Assembly (NCBI RefSeq): GCF_027627475.1
Contig: NZ_CP115484.1
Location: 1,363,501 to 1,427,500 of the forward strand
Reading direction: 5' to 3'
From: Paenibacillus sp. SYP-B4298
GTDB lineage: Bacteria; Bacillota; Bacilli; Paenibacillales; Paenibacillaceae
Length of the DNA: 64,000 nt
In this document: positions 17,837 through 25,536 of the stretch, one piece after another
How positions within the stretch are numbered: the stretch's first letter is position 1
How the letters are laid out: each line of letters starts with the position of its first letter
Translations under genes and position numbers: made by a program
The notes under the pieces: model-generated
Seen by the model: the letters and a program-made list of their open reading frames with translations, nothing else
Told to the model about the DNA's origin: nothing
The model's database searches: none

Positions 17837-18058
17837 TCATGCTATGGAGACGGATTGTGTCAGCAGCGGTCGCAGCAACTGTGAGTAAGGCACCTCTGGA
17901 GCAATGTGAAACACGCAATCCTCGAAGGTGCACCGATCATAGTCAAAGTTCAACGAATGGACACGAACGGTACAATGGATGAACGTGCAGCCGATAAAAT
18001 GAGAGCCTTCGAAAAGAATATCCTCATTGCGGAATAGCTGGTGAATAACTAGATTCAT
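17837..18058 (-). CDS. Small pentapeptide-repeat-like protein
   Basis: A 73-residue protein. The pattern ILFEGSHFIGCTFIHCTV and YDRCTFEDCVFHI gives phenylalanine or cysteine at five-residue spacing, as in right-handed pentapeptide beta-helices, though only two short blocks are present. The start is the ATG eight bases after AGGAGG; an ATG two codons earlier is too close. The frame runs towards the MITE-like element, ending 90 bp from it. Function unknown. Confidence 0.68.
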   Translation of the reverse strand: MNLVIHQLFRNEDILFEGSHFIGCTFIHCTVRVHSLNFDYDRCTFEDCVFHIAPEVPYSQLLRPLLTQSVSIA

Positions 18059-18354
18059 GTGCATCTCCTCCTAAGATTAATTCGTACATTGTCTGCTGTA
18101 ATAGATCTATTGTATCAAAGGCAATCAACGAAATATGTCACAATTTGCATGGTTTTTTTGTAAGATTCTCTCTGATTGGGGCGAATCTTCCGTGGTATTC
18201 CAAGCCATGATAAGGCTAGCCGAGGCTGATCAAATCGATGTCCATATCGCGTGTAACTTTTGCATCTTAGCTTGTAATCTGGGTCATTGTACGGTTCCAA
18301 GCCGCACATGATGACATAAGCTGATGATGTACATTGTGAAAGGGGAGATGGAAT

Positions 18355-18447
18355 ATGACAGCAGTTGGCGGTTTTGGAACTTCTGCAGGCGCCATTCTTG
18401 TACTGTTCATCCTTCTAGTTATCATATCCTGCACGTTCGTTCTGTAA
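18355..18447 (+). CDS. YjcZ-family sporulation miniprotein
   Basis: A 30-residue protein, too short for ordinary gene callers. It has a glycine-rich start (MTAVGGFGTSAG) and one hydrophobic helix AILVLFILLVIISCTFVL, the hallmark of the YjcZ/SscA-like small spore proteins of Bacilli. AGGGGAG lies 8 bases upstream of the ATG. The cysteine within the membrane helix is also typical of some members. A hairpin at 18481 follows. Confidence 0.8.
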   Translation: MTAVGGFGTSAGAILVLFILLVIISCTFVL

Positions 18448-18480
18448 GCGATAAGCTGCGCAGTGAACTGTAGGGCTGCA

Positions 18481-18508
18481 CAGGCCTCCGAATTCGTTCG
18501 GGGGCCTG
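18481..18508 (+). terminator. Hairpin after the YjcZ-like gene
   Basis: CAGGCCTCCGAA at 18481-18492 pairs with TTCGGGGGCCTG at 18497-18508 (12 bp, one wobble, TTCG loop). The following bases TTGCAT are only weakly T-rich. Confidence 0.55.
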
Positions 18509-18597
18509 TTGCATAGGAACGAAACTCCAAGCCATAAGGAGGGAGCATGCATATATTAATAGAGAAGTAGAGTAGGAAAAATACAAGGGGGCGATGC

Positions 18598-19008
18598 ATG
18601 ATGCATCCGTTAACCGTCAACTCGTTTTTCGCAGTCGTTGGCTCGATCTTGACCTTCTCCTTCGGGCACTGGCCTGAAGCGCTGACACTGCTGCTTGTAG
18701 CGATGGGCATTGATTACATTGCCGGGGTTGCCGCATTGGTAAAAGATGGACAAGGACTGTGCAGCAAGGCTTGCTTTTGGATGCTTGCCCGCAAGGGGCT
18801 TATCCTTCTCGTCATCCTGCTTGCTCATCGGATCGATGTGCTGTTGGTGTCGGGAAATATGACGATGGGGGCAGCTATATATTTTTATCTGGCGAATGAG
18901 CTGCTGTCCATCATCGAGAGCTGCGGGAAGATCGGCTTGCCGATCCCGCAGCGCCTCAAGGATGTCATCGAAGTGCTGCGCGAGCGTGACAAAGATTCAA
19001 AAAAATAA
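18598..19008 (+). CDS. Phage-type holin family protein (TcdE/toxin-secretion holin)
   Basis: A 136-residue membrane protein with three or four hydrophobic segments (FFAVVGSILTFSF, ALTLLLVAMGIDYIAGVAAL, LILLVILLAHRIDVLLV, AAIYFYLANELLSIIESC) and a charged C-terminal tail PQRLKDVIEVLRERDKDSKK. The MGIDYIAGV region and the GxxxxANELLSIIE segment are characteristic of the phage holin 4 family. No endolysin, portal or other phage gene is near, so it is a lone chromosomal holin, as is common in Bacilli, perhaps tied to sporulation or protein release. AAGGGGGCG precedes the start; a second ATG follows at once. Confidence 0.85.
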   Translation: MMHPLTVNSFFAVVGSILTFSFGHWPEALTLLLVAMGIDYIAGVAALVKDGQGLCSKACFWMLARKGLILLVILLAHRIDVLLVSGNMTMGAAIYFYLANELLSIIESCGKIGLPIPQRLKDVIEVLRERDKDSKK

Positions 19009-19139
19009 TACAGAACGTTCACACTTTTGTCATAAACGAAAAAAAAGTGTGACATACTTCTCAATGAAGGTTGAGATCGTTGGAGGTTGTTAGGTAATAT
19101 AAAGGGTAGATATTAATGTAGTAGGGGGAGCACAATAAC

Positions 19140-19520
19140 ATGCAGAAGTGGATAATGTTTGTCGTTTTCACAGTGGCCTCCGCCTTGGGCTTGTACCTGA
19201 TGATGTTCGGCCTGCCGGCAAAGCCTGTGGATGAGAGCGCAGGATTGCCAGAGGGTGTTACATTGTTGAAGATCAAGGCGTCCAACTTTGAATTCGACCA
19301 GGCGGAGTATAAGATTGAGAAGGGTTCCAAAGTTCGCCTGTCGCTGCAGAACACGAATGGCATGCACGCCGTAGCGATCGAGAGCCTGAATGTTTCGCTG
19401 GATAAGGACAACCCTACCGCAGAGGTAGAGTTCAGCGAACCGGGTACGTACCCGATCCATTGCAGCCTGCCTTGCGGCGAAGGACATCTGGAAATGAAGG
19501 CGGTCATTGTCGTCTCCTAA
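19140..19520 (+). CDS. Membrane-anchored cupredoxin with CuA-type copper site
   Basis: A 126-residue protein with an N-terminal membrane anchor or signal (residues 4-26) and an extracellular cupredoxin domain. Candidate ligands are His76, then Cys108, Cys112, His116 and Met119, in the segment HCSLPCGEGHLEM. The spacing C-x3-C-x3-H-x2-M is exactly that of the binuclear CuA centre of cytochrome c oxidase subunit II and nitrous oxide reductase. Unlike subunit II it is a single small domain with no paired transmembrane hairpin and no oxidase genes beside it. It may move electrons or copper outside the membrane. GTAGGGGGAGCAC gives the ribosome site. Confidence 0.85.
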   Translation: MQKWIMFVVFTVASALGLYLMMFGLPAKPVDESAGLPEGVTLLKIKASNFEFDQAEYKIEKGSKVRLSLQNTNGMHAVAIESLNVSLDKDNPTAEVEFSEPGTYPIHCSLPCGEGHLEMKAVIVVS

Positions 19521-19628
19521 CAGGAGGCTGCATCCGTCAGTACGTTTACGCTAAGCGCACACACTGTTGCCGTCTATGGACGGTTCCTGTATGTCTAACG
19601 CTGAAGCGTTAGCTTGCCTATATCTTCA

Positions 19629-19652
19629 AAAGGAGCCTTCTGGCTCCTTTTT
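19629..19652. terminator. Bidirectional terminator
   Basis: AAAGGAGCC 19629-19637 pairs with GGCTCCTTT 19642-19650 and is followed by TT on the plus strand and TTTTG on the minus strand. It separates the cupredoxin gene from the convergent membrane protein gene. Confidence 0.8.
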
Positions 19653-19660
19653 CCATATGC

Positions 19661-19924
19661 TTACCTGCGGGCTCTGCTCTTGCGACGCGAACGGCTGCCG
19701 GCGATGAGCCAGTCGGCCGCCAGGCCGATCAGTCCCCAGCTTAGTATAGTCAAGGCGTAGACAGGAATGATGCTTACATGATGAATGTCAGCAGCCAGCT
19801 CGATGAACCATGACGGCACGCTAAGCATGAAGAAAATCATATTATGCGGATCATATCCGCTATAGCTGAACAGGCAGAGCGCAATGCTGAACAGGATCGC
19901 GATCAAGGTGAAGGGATAGCGCAT
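19661..19924 (-). CDS. Small membrane protein, unknown function
   Basis: An 87-residue protein with an N-terminal hydrophobic segment (FTLIAILFSIALCLFSYSGY), a central one around MIFFMLSVPSWFIEL, a third near VYALTILSWGLIGLAADWLI, and a very basic C-terminal tail GSRSRRKSRARR expected to stay in the cytoplasm. GAAAGGGG lies upstream of the ATG. I do not recognise a family. Confidence 0.7.
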   Translation of the reverse strand: MRYPFTLIAILFSIALCLFSYSGYDPHNMIFFMLSVPSWFIELAADIHHVSIIPVYALTILSWGLIGLAADWLIAGSRSRRKSRARR

Positions 19925-20022
19925 GTCGGGTTAAGCCCCTTTCAGAAAAGTTCCGTTTCGGTTATTATGGGACAAAGAGGGGTGTGTCATTCACACCTTA
20001 CAGACGAAGGAGAGATGATGGC

Positions 20023-20310
20023 ATGATTACTCATGTTGTATTGTTCAAGCTGAAGGACAACAGCAAGGAGGCCGTAGAGCAGACCGCGGCGGTACTGCGC
20101 GCTATGGAGGGACAGATCGAACAGCTCAAGTCGATTGAGGTAGGGGTTGATGTCCTTCATTCGGAGCGCTCCTATGATATAGCGTTGATTACGAAGCATG
20201 AATCGATGGCCGATCTGGAAGCGTATCAGGTGCATCCGGTTCACAAGAAAGTCATTGAGCATATGCAGCAGGTGCGTGAGTCGGCGGTTGCTGTCGATTT
20301 TGAAAGCTGA
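20023..20310 (+). CDS. Dabb (stress-responsive A/B barrel) family protein
   Basis: A 95-residue protein of the dimeric alpha/beta-barrel superfamily. The typical beginning MITHVVLFKLKDNS, the SIEVGVDVLHSERSYDIALI strands and the YQVHPVHKKVIEHM segment identify the Dabb domain. Relatives range from plant stress proteins to olivetolic acid cyclase; the bacterial role is unknown. The ATG at 20023 follows GAAGGAGAGATGATGGC; the longer frame from 19984 lacks a site. Confidence 0.88.
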   Translation: MITHVVLFKLKDNSKEAVEQTAAVLRAMEGQIEQLKSIEVGVDVLHSERSYDIALITKHESMADLEAYQVHPVHKKVIEHMQQVRESAVAVDFES

Positions 20311-20345
20311 TCCTGCCATAAGGCTGGAAGATTGAAGGGTGACGT

Positions 20346-20447
20346 ATGAGGGACGTATATGAGATGCTGTTTTATCTGCTTGTGGTCATTATCAGTTGCT
20401 TTGTCATGGGGTTTTGGTTGAAGCGCAAGGGCAGAAAAAATAAGTAG
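20346..20447 (+). CDS. Tiny single-span membrane protein
   Basis: A 33-residue frame with one hydrophobic helix (MLFYLLVVIISCFVMGFWL) and a basic tail KRKGRKNK, giving an N-out or N-in single-span topology by the positive-inside rule with the tail in the cytoplasm. GAAGGGTG lies just upstream. It fits tightly between the Dabb gene (36 bp) and the YutE-like gene (18 bp), as part of a probable operon. Too short for most gene callers; function unknown. Confidence 0.6.
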   Translation: MRDVYEMLFYLLVVIISCFVMGFWLKRKGRKNK

Positions 20448-20465
20448 AAGGCAGGAAATCGATGT

Positions 20466-20888
20466 ATGTACTATGTGAATAGCGAACAAATTAAGCAACG
20501 GCTGGATGTTATTCCTGATCTGGTCGAGGCGTTGCAGACGCTGGAGCAGCAGTGGCAGGGGACGCTTCTTCAGGGTCTGGCTCAGGAGAGGGCGCTGCAT
20601 CTGGCGATCGAGACGGTGACCGATGTCGGAAGCTGCCTGATCGATGGTTTTATTATGAGGGATGCCAGCAGCTATGAGGACATCATTGACATCATTGGCG
20701 GCGAGGGTGTATTTCCTGGCGAGCTGCACAGCCTGTTGCTGGAGCTGGTGAAGCTGCGCAAGCCGCTCGTTCAGGATTACTATGTATGGGAACGCGCTGC
20801 GCTTCATCCGCTGACGACCAAGCTGCCGGCCTGCCTAACCGGCTTCGCCCGTGCGGTTAGCGAGTATCTGGAGCGCGAGCTGGCATAG
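20466..20888 (+). CDS. DUF86/HepT-like protein, YutE type
   Basis: A 140-residue all-helical HEPN-type protein. It contains TVTDVGSCLIDGFIMRD and the block LRKPLVQDYYVWERA near residues 97-110. Toxic HepT proteins carry R-x4-H-x-Y here; in this protein the histidine is glutamine (RKPLVQDY), as I recall for the chromosomal YutE proteins of Bacilli. No MntA-type antitoxin nucleotidyltransferase is adjacent. A non-toxic housekeeping role is therefore more likely than a toxin-antitoxin pair. Confidence 0.82.
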   Translation: MYYVNSEQIKQRLDVIPDLVEALQTLEQQWQGTLLQGLAQERALHLAIETVTDVGSCLIDGFIMRDASSYEDIIDIIGGEGVFPGELHSLLLELVKLRKPLVQDYYVWERAALHPLTTKLPACLTGFARAVSEYLERELA

Positions 20889-21063
20889 GAGCAGCAGGAC
20901 GATATATTCTTTTTGCAAAAAAATCGGCTTTACGTTAAAATACAGGTATGTCCAGCCATGATGCTACGTTTTACCGGCATGATGGCTTTTCATATTTATG
21001 AATCATGATGGATAAATTCGGCTTTCCTAACCATAAGGATCGTCGTGCTAAGGAGGGGGAGAA

Positions 21064-21735
21064 ATGGACAACAGACCGGTTGCACAGACCAATACAGAGC
21101 TGCAAGGGCAAGGCGGCGGTGCGACGCGCCATGCTGTGTTGATGCTGTTCAAGACGAAGGGTCCAAGCCCCGTGGCCGACCTGGCGAAATCGCTGGGAAT
21201 TACAGAGATGGCTGTCCGCAGGCATCTGGGCGCTCTGGAGCGCGACGGCTACATCACATCCTCGGTCGTTCGGCAGCCTATGGGCAGGCCGGCTCATATC
21301 TATAGTCTGACAGAGCTGGGCGAAGGACTTTTTCCTAAAAATTATGCTGCCCTTACACTGGATCTTCTCGAGGAGCTGGAGGACGAGCAGGGCATGGAGG
21401 GAACGGTGTCGCGGCTGTTTGCCGGACGGAAGAAGAAGCTGCAGGATCGCTATGAGCCTTTCATGTCAGGCAAGGAACTGGATGAGCGGGTGCAGGAGCT
21501 GGCTGCGATTCAGAATGCAGGCGGATATATGGTGCAGATCGACGCGAGCAGCAATGAGGAATATGTACTGCATGAGTATAATTGTCCGATTGCAGTCGTG
21601 GCCGGGCGATATGAACAGGCCTGTAGCTGCGAGCTAGAGCTGTTCGAGGCGTTGCTGGAGGCGCCAGTGCGGCGTACCGAATGTCTGGCTAAGGGCGGCA
21701 GCAAGTGCACGTACCGTATTGCCAAAACAACCTAG
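21064..21735 (+). CDS. SufR-like helix-turn-helix regulator with C-terminal cysteines
   Basis: A 223-residue regulator. Residues 22-85 are a winged helix (PVADLAKSLGITEMAVRRHL, then GRPAHIYSLTELG). The C-terminal domain (about 130-220) holds Cys174, Cys187, Cys189, Cys207 and Cys215, as in EYNCPIAVV, ACSCELEL and CLAKGGSKC. This layout matches SufR and related regulators that bind an iron-sulfur cluster to sense iron or redox state. No suf genes are adjacent; the DUF948 gene follows after a repeat element. AAGGAGGGGGAGAA is the ribosome site. The stop codon lies inside the end of MITE-like copy B. Confidence 0.85.
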   Translation: MDNRPVAQTNTELQGQGGGATRHAVLMLFKTKGPSPVADLAKSLGITEMAVRRHLGALERDGYITSSVVRQPMGRPAHIYSLTELGEGLFPKNYAALTLDLLEELEDEQGMEGTVSRLFAGRKKKLQDRYEPFMSGKELDERVQELAAIQNAGGYMVQIDASSNEEYVLHEYNCPIAVVAGRYEQACSCELELFEALLEAPVRRTECLAKGGSKCTYRIAKTT

Positions 21736-21890
21736 CGTGTGTCTGGAAACCGTAGCAGGGAGCAGATGCCGCCGAAGGTTCGTTCCATGCCAGGAGCCTT
21801 GTCGCAGGCGTACCAGAGGTACGTCAAGGAAGCTAAAGCGTGGCAGGATCGCGATAAGGCGACGGTGAACGATGCCCTGGATCGGGTTTA
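21732..21890 (-). repeat. MITE-like element, copy B (degenerate)
   Basis: Read on the plus strand, it matches the reverse complement of copy A: CTAGCGTGTGTCTGGAAAC at the left end, then AGCAGATG, TTCGTTCCATGCCAGG and TCGCAGGCGTACC with few changes. The palindromic second arm is decayed and the right end stops at GGGTTTA without the full terminal repeat. The right boundary is approximate. Confidence 0.65.
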
Positions 21891-22060
21891 ATATAACATA
21901 GCCTTAATACCATTAAGCGGCACAGTGAACCTGTGCTGCTTATTTTTTTGCCCCTATTATTTTGCGCAAAGCTGTGTCAAGACGAGCCCAAGCTGACTAT
22001 ACTGTCATTACAAATTGGGCATTCGTCCAGCACATCTTGCGAGGAGAGGAGGGGGAGCGC

Positions 22061-22567
22061 ATGTGGTTTTATATCATCTGTGCAGGAGCGGCATCGGCGT
22101 CCATCGTTCTGGTAGCGATGGTCGGAATATGGGCGATACGAGAGGTCGTGCGGCAATTCAAGGGGGTAGCATTGCGGGCAGAGCAGCTTAGCTGCCAGTC
22201 GGAGGAGCTTGTAGGGGAGCTGCGCCGACTGCTGTCCGCAGCGGAGGATGCCGCCGCGACGGCTGCCGAACAAGGCCGCCAGTTGCAAGGCTTTATCCAT
22301 TCGGCCAGCCAGCTAGGCGAGGCATGCAGTGGATTTGCTGGCGCAATGCAGCAGTTGTCCGAATCGGTTACCCGCTCGGCTGACAGACGTGTTCGCCAGG
22401 CTGCCAACAAGTATGGGCCTCAGCTCGATGAAGCATTGAACTGGGCAGAGGCCGCGATGACGGCCTGGCAATGGTGGAAGAAAAAATGCTCGCAGGCGTC
22501 GCCAGCCTCTGAATCGCGGGAGCGAGGCGGAGGGCACGATAAGTATGAAGGGAGCGATGGAGGATGA
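22061..22567 (+). CDS. DUF948 membrane-anchored protein, YtxG-like
   Basis: A 168-residue protein with one N-terminal transmembrane helix (WFYIICAGAASASIVLVAMV) followed by long helical, coiled-coil-prone sequence with heptad-like spacing (EQLSCQSEELVGELRRLLSA), and a polar tail. The DUF948 family includes Bacillus subtilis YtxG, a general stress protein encoded with ytxH. Here too a YtxH gene follows, overlapping the stop by four bases. The ATG at 22061 has GGAGGGGGAGCGC upstream, so the longer frame from 21962 is not used. Confidence 0.85.
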   Translation: MWFYIICAGAASASIVLVAMVGIWAIREVVRQFKGVALRAEQLSCQSEELVGELRRLLSAAEDAAATAAEQGRQLQGFIHSASQLGEACSGFAGAMQQLSESVTRSADRRVRQAANKYGPQLDEALNWAEAAMTAWQWWKKKCSQASPASESRERGGGHDKYEGSDGG

Positions 22568-22956
22568 GTAAAAAAACGAAAACGAAGGGTTATCTGCTGG
22601 CTGCCATTGCCGGCGGGATCGTGGGAGCGGTAAGCGCACTGCTGCTGGCCCCTAAGTCGGGTAAGGAGCTGCGTGGAGACATTAAGCAGGGAGCAGTTCA
22701 AGTAAGCGACAAAACCGTGCACATTGCAAGTCAAGCGAAGGATGGCTCCGTCCGGCTCGCCCGGCAGTTTGGCCGCCAAACAACCGAGCTTGCTGGCAAA
22801 GCACGGGGCGCTGCTACTCAGGTCATTGAAGACATCAAAGCATGGAGAGGCAAGCTCGCTGGAGCAGAGACTACTTCTGCGGAAACACTGGCTGCCTCGT
22901 CAGTAATCGAGCCAGAAGCTGATGATCGATCGGCGGATGAAGCCCGCCGCGCATAG
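22564..22956 (+). CDS. YtxH domain-containing protein
   Basis: A 130-residue protein. The N-terminal basic segment and glycine-rich helix GYLLAAIAGGIVGAVSALLL followed by APKSGKELRGDIKQGA is the diagnostic YtxH motif. The rest is amphipathic helix with repeats of the apolipoprotein/LEA kind. Start overlaps the DUF948 stop (ATGA), showing translational coupling. In Bacillus subtilis the ytxGHJ operon belongs to the general stress response. A strong terminator follows at 22966. Confidence 0.88.
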   Translation: MSKKTKTKGYLLAAIAGGIVGAVSALLLAPKSGKELRGDIKQGAVQVSDKTVHIASQAKDGSVRLARQFGRQTTELAGKARGAATQVIEDIKAWRGKLAGAETTSAETLAASSVIEPEADDRSADEARRA

Positions 22957-22965
22957 CTGCAACAA

Positions 22966-23009
22966 GCATCCGCCCGCCTTGAAGCTGTCGCTTCAGGGCG
23001 GGCGGATGC
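22966..23009 (+). terminator. Strong terminator after the ytxGH-like pair
   Basis: GCATCCGCCCGCC 22966-22978 pairs with GGCGGGCGGATGC 22997-23009, and TGAAG/CTTCA extends the stem inwards to about 20 bp, loop about 4 nt. TTGTTGC follows. Confidence 0.75.
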
Positions 23010-23181
23010 ATTGTTGCATGGGCGGATGCAAAGTGGCTCTGTTATGGGTATGGGGACTCTTGAACCTTGTCTCATTATGCGCTAATATGTAGGTACGTTT
23101 TGGTTTTAAGTTTCATATTCTATTTTGAACTACCAAACATGAGCATCGATTGGTAAGTAACATCAGGAAAGCGGTGTATCT

Positions 23182-23991
23182 GTGCAACAACCCATAGCCA
23201 TATTGGATTCGGGGGTAGGCGGCTTGACCGTAGTGAAGGAAGTCATGCGCCAGCTTCCCCGTGAGAAGATTATTTACTTCGGGGATACGGCACGCGCACC
23301 CTATGGTCCACGCCCGTCCGAGGAGGTTCTTCGGTTCACGCGTGAAATTGTCGATTATCTGATTCAATTTAATCCGAAAATGATTGTGATTGCTTGCAAT
23401 ACGGCCACTGCCGTTGCATTGGAGGACATTCGCAGGCGGGTGAGCATTCCTGTCGTCGGGGTGATCTATCCTGGAGCGCGGGCGGCGATCGGCCGTACCC
23501 AGACTGGATGTGTCGGCGTAATCGGCACAGATGGAACGATCAACAGCGGAGCCTACGAGATCGCGCTGAAGCGGCTCAGGCCGGACATAGAGGTGCTGAG
23601 CAAGGCTTGCCCTAGATTCGTTCCGCTCGTCGAGCGCGGTAACTTCCGTTCCTCGGAGACCTATGAGGCAGTGAACAGCTCACTGCAAGACTTGAGAGGA
23701 ACGAACATGGATTGTCTGATTCTTGGCTGTACGCATTATCCCTATCTTGCGGATACGATCTCGCAGGTTATGGGGCCGGAGGTTACCTTGATCAGCTCGG
23801 CGGACGAGACGGCGCGTGAGATCAGCACGATCCTGCATGACCAGGGCAAGCTGTCCCGCAATGAGCCTGTGCCGGTGCATCAGTTCTGCTGCAGCGGCGA
23901 TCCGCGCCTGTTCAAGTCGATTGCCCAGGAATGGTTGAATAAAGAGATTGAACTCACTCCCGTCGTCTGGCAGGTGCCCAAGATCGGCTAG
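23182..23991 (+). CDS. murI: Glutamate racemase
   Basis: A 269-residue cofactor-independent racemase that makes D-glutamate for peptidoglycan. The start MQQPIAILDSGVGGLTV is diagnostic; catalytic cysteines lie in VIACNTATA and LILGCTHYP, with the aspartate in DSGVGG and the glutamate/histidine partners nearby (GCTHYPYL). The length is normal. A GTG start follows AGGAAAGC. It stands alone, 76 bp upstream of the LysM-M14 peptidase that probably cleaves D-glutamyl bonds, so the neighbours share a cell-wall theme. Confidence 0.96.
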   Translation: MQQPIAILDSGVGGLTVVKEVMRQLPREKIIYFGDTARAPYGPRPSEEVLRFTREIVDYLIQFNPKMIVIACNTATAVALEDIRRRVSIPVVGVIYPGARAAIGRTQTGCVGVIGTDGTINSGAYEIALKRLRPDIEVLSKACPRFVPLVERGNFRSSETYEAVNSSLQDLRGTNMDCLILGCTHYPYLADTISQVMGPEVTLISSADETAREISTILHDQGKLSRNEPVPVHQFCCSGDPRLFKSIAQEWLNKEIELTPVVWQVPKIG

Positions 23992-24067
23992 CCTGCTGAT
24001 GACATGAGCCAGGCTGTACCCTCATACACATGTACGGAGATTGCAAACTGTACTGGAGGTGCACGGC

Positions 24068-25216
24068 TTGGAGACATTTGCCCATTACGTAGTCCAGCCC
24101 GGCGATACAGTTGCATGTATCGCCGGGCGTTTTCATATGGAACCGGAGGAATTGCTGAAGCTAAACCCCATGCTGCCCAAGAGTGGTGTTGTGCCGCCGG
24201 GGCTGCTGCTGCGGCTGGCTAAGGGCGACTCCTGCACAGCTCGCCAGGTGGAGCCATGTGAGGAGGAGTTACGCAAGGAGCGAGCCGAGCAGCCTGAACT
24301 TGTAGCAGCTCGGGCAGGAAGTGAGCGCATCCTATGCCCAGAACCGGATTACAGCTACCCGCAGCTCTGCCGGGATATAGCGCTGCTCCAGCGTCGCTAC
24401 CCGTTCATTCGCTGCTATGACATCGGAGCGAGTGTGATGGGACGCCGTATTCAAGCGCTGCGCATCGGTGAGGGAAATACAGCGATTCAGATTAATGCTG
24501 CCTTTCATGCCAACGAGTGGATCACCTCGCTGCTGGCGATGGCCTTTGTCGAGCGCTATGCTCATGCCTATGCCGAGGGGGAGCTGCTGTCAGGAGCAGA
24601 TATGCGCAGCCTATACAGCCAAACTGCATTATGGGTGGTGCCGATGGTCAATCCAGATGGAGTGGAGCTGGTGCAGGCAGGATTGTGCCACGACCATCCG
24701 CGCTATGACCTGCTACTCGAGATGAACGGCGGCCTGACTGACTTTACCGGATGGAAGGCCAATGTGAACGGGGTCGATCTCAATGATCAGTTCCCAGCTC
24801 ATTGGGAGGTGGAGGTGCTGAGACGGGAGCAGCCAGGACCAGGGCCGCGGGATTTTCCGGGGTATTCGCCGCTCAGCGAGCCGGAGGCGGAGGCCATGTA
24901 CCATTTTGCCTGCTCTCGCGGCTTCGAGGCGGTGCTCGCTCTTCATACGCAGGGGAAGGAAATCTATTGGAACTACCGTGACTATGAGCCTGAGGATGCG
25001 AGAGAACGAGCGGAGCGGCTGGGGGAGGCCTGCGGCTATAAGGCAGTGAAGCTTGAGGGAAGCGATGCGGGATACAAGGACTGGTTCATTCAGCAGTTCG
25101 GCAGGTACGGGTATACGATTGAAGCGGGGCTGGGCAGCAATCCGCTGCCCATCGGGCAATTTGATGACATCTATGCGGAGGTGGAGAAGCTGCTGGTCGC
25201 AGCGCTAAGTCAGTAG
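24068..25216 (+). CDS. LysM-M14 carboxypeptidase (gamma-D-glutamyl-diaminopimelate peptidase type)
   Basis: A 382-residue two-domain enzyme. Residues 5-52 are a LysM domain (HYVVQPGDTVACIAGRF, LLKLNPML). The peptidase M14 domain holds the zinc ligands His147 and Glu150 in FHANEW and His295 in LALHTQGKE, and the catalytic Glu352 in GYTIEAGLG. This architecture matches endopeptidase I of sporulating bacilli, which cuts D-Glu-mesoA2pm bonds in peptidoglycan. The start is TTG at 24068, seven bases after GGAGGT; the frame extends to another TTG at 24041. No signal peptide is seen, which is also usual for endopeptidase I. Confidence 0.9.
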   Translation: METFAHYVVQPGDTVACIAGRFHMEPEELLKLNPMLPKSGVVPPGLLLRLAKGDSCTARQVEPCEEELRKERAEQPELVAARAGSERILCPEPDYSYPQLCRDIALLQRRYPFIRCYDIGASVMGRRIQALRIGEGNTAIQINAAFHANEWITSLLAMAFVERYAHAYAEGELLSGADMRSLYSQTALWVVPMVNPDGVELVQAGLCHDHPRYDLLLEMNGGLTDFTGWKANVNGVDLNDQFPAHWEVEVLRREQPGPGPRDFPGYSPLSEPEAEAMYHFACSRGFEAVLALHTQGKEIYWNYRDYEPEDARERAERLGEACGYKAVKLEGSDAGYKDWFIQQFGRYGYTIEAGLGSNPLPIGQFDDIYAEVEKLLVAALSQ

Positions 25217-25275
25217 CCCCCTTGTCATTGCGGCGCGCGCTTGTGCTATAATGGCGACAAGAAGGAGGTCGCTGT

Positions 25276-25509
25276 ATGCGCAAATTGTTGTCGCTCCGCC
25301 ATTGGAAGGGTGTATTCGTTCGTGTGTGGCACCTGCTTCGCTCGAAGAATGTGCCGCTGCATCATAAGCTGCTGTTTGCTGTGCCTGTGCTGCTCTACTG
25401 GGTGCTTCCTGATGCGCTTCCACTGCTTCCGGTGGATGATATTGCGGTCACGATGCTGGCTGCGGAATGGTTCATCCGATGGATGGAGAAGAAGCATACT
25501 CCGATCTGA
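25276..25509 (+). CDS. YkvA/DUF1232-like small membrane protein
   Basis: A 77-residue protein. The central segment LLFAVPVLLYWVLPDALPLL followed by PVDDIAVTMLAAEWF is the DUF1232 signature (hydrophobic helix, PxD then DD). The N-terminus is basic and amphipathic. GAAGGAGGTCGCTGT precedes the ATG. YkvA-type proteins are widespread with no firmly known role. MITE-like copy C starts 27 bp after the stop. Confidence 0.85.
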   Translation: MRKLLSLRHWKGVFVRVWHLLRSKNVPLHHKLLFAVPVLLYWVLPDALPLLPVDDIAVTMLAAEWFIRWMEKKHTPI

Positions 25510-25536
25510 GGCAAATCTATGAAGTGCATATGTGTG

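Noticed and set aside
17523-17982. Several overlapping frames of 73-139 codons across repeat copy A
   Set aside because: They arise from the inverted-repeat sequence, read equally in several frames, and have no start signals.
18598-19008. Prophage lysis cassette
   Set aside because: Only a holin-like gene is present; no endolysin, tail, capsid or integrase gene is seen nearby.
20466-20888. HepT toxin of a toxin-antitoxin pair
   Set aside because: The catalytic R-x4-H-x-Y motif has glutamine for histidine and there is no MntA-like antitoxin gene next to it.
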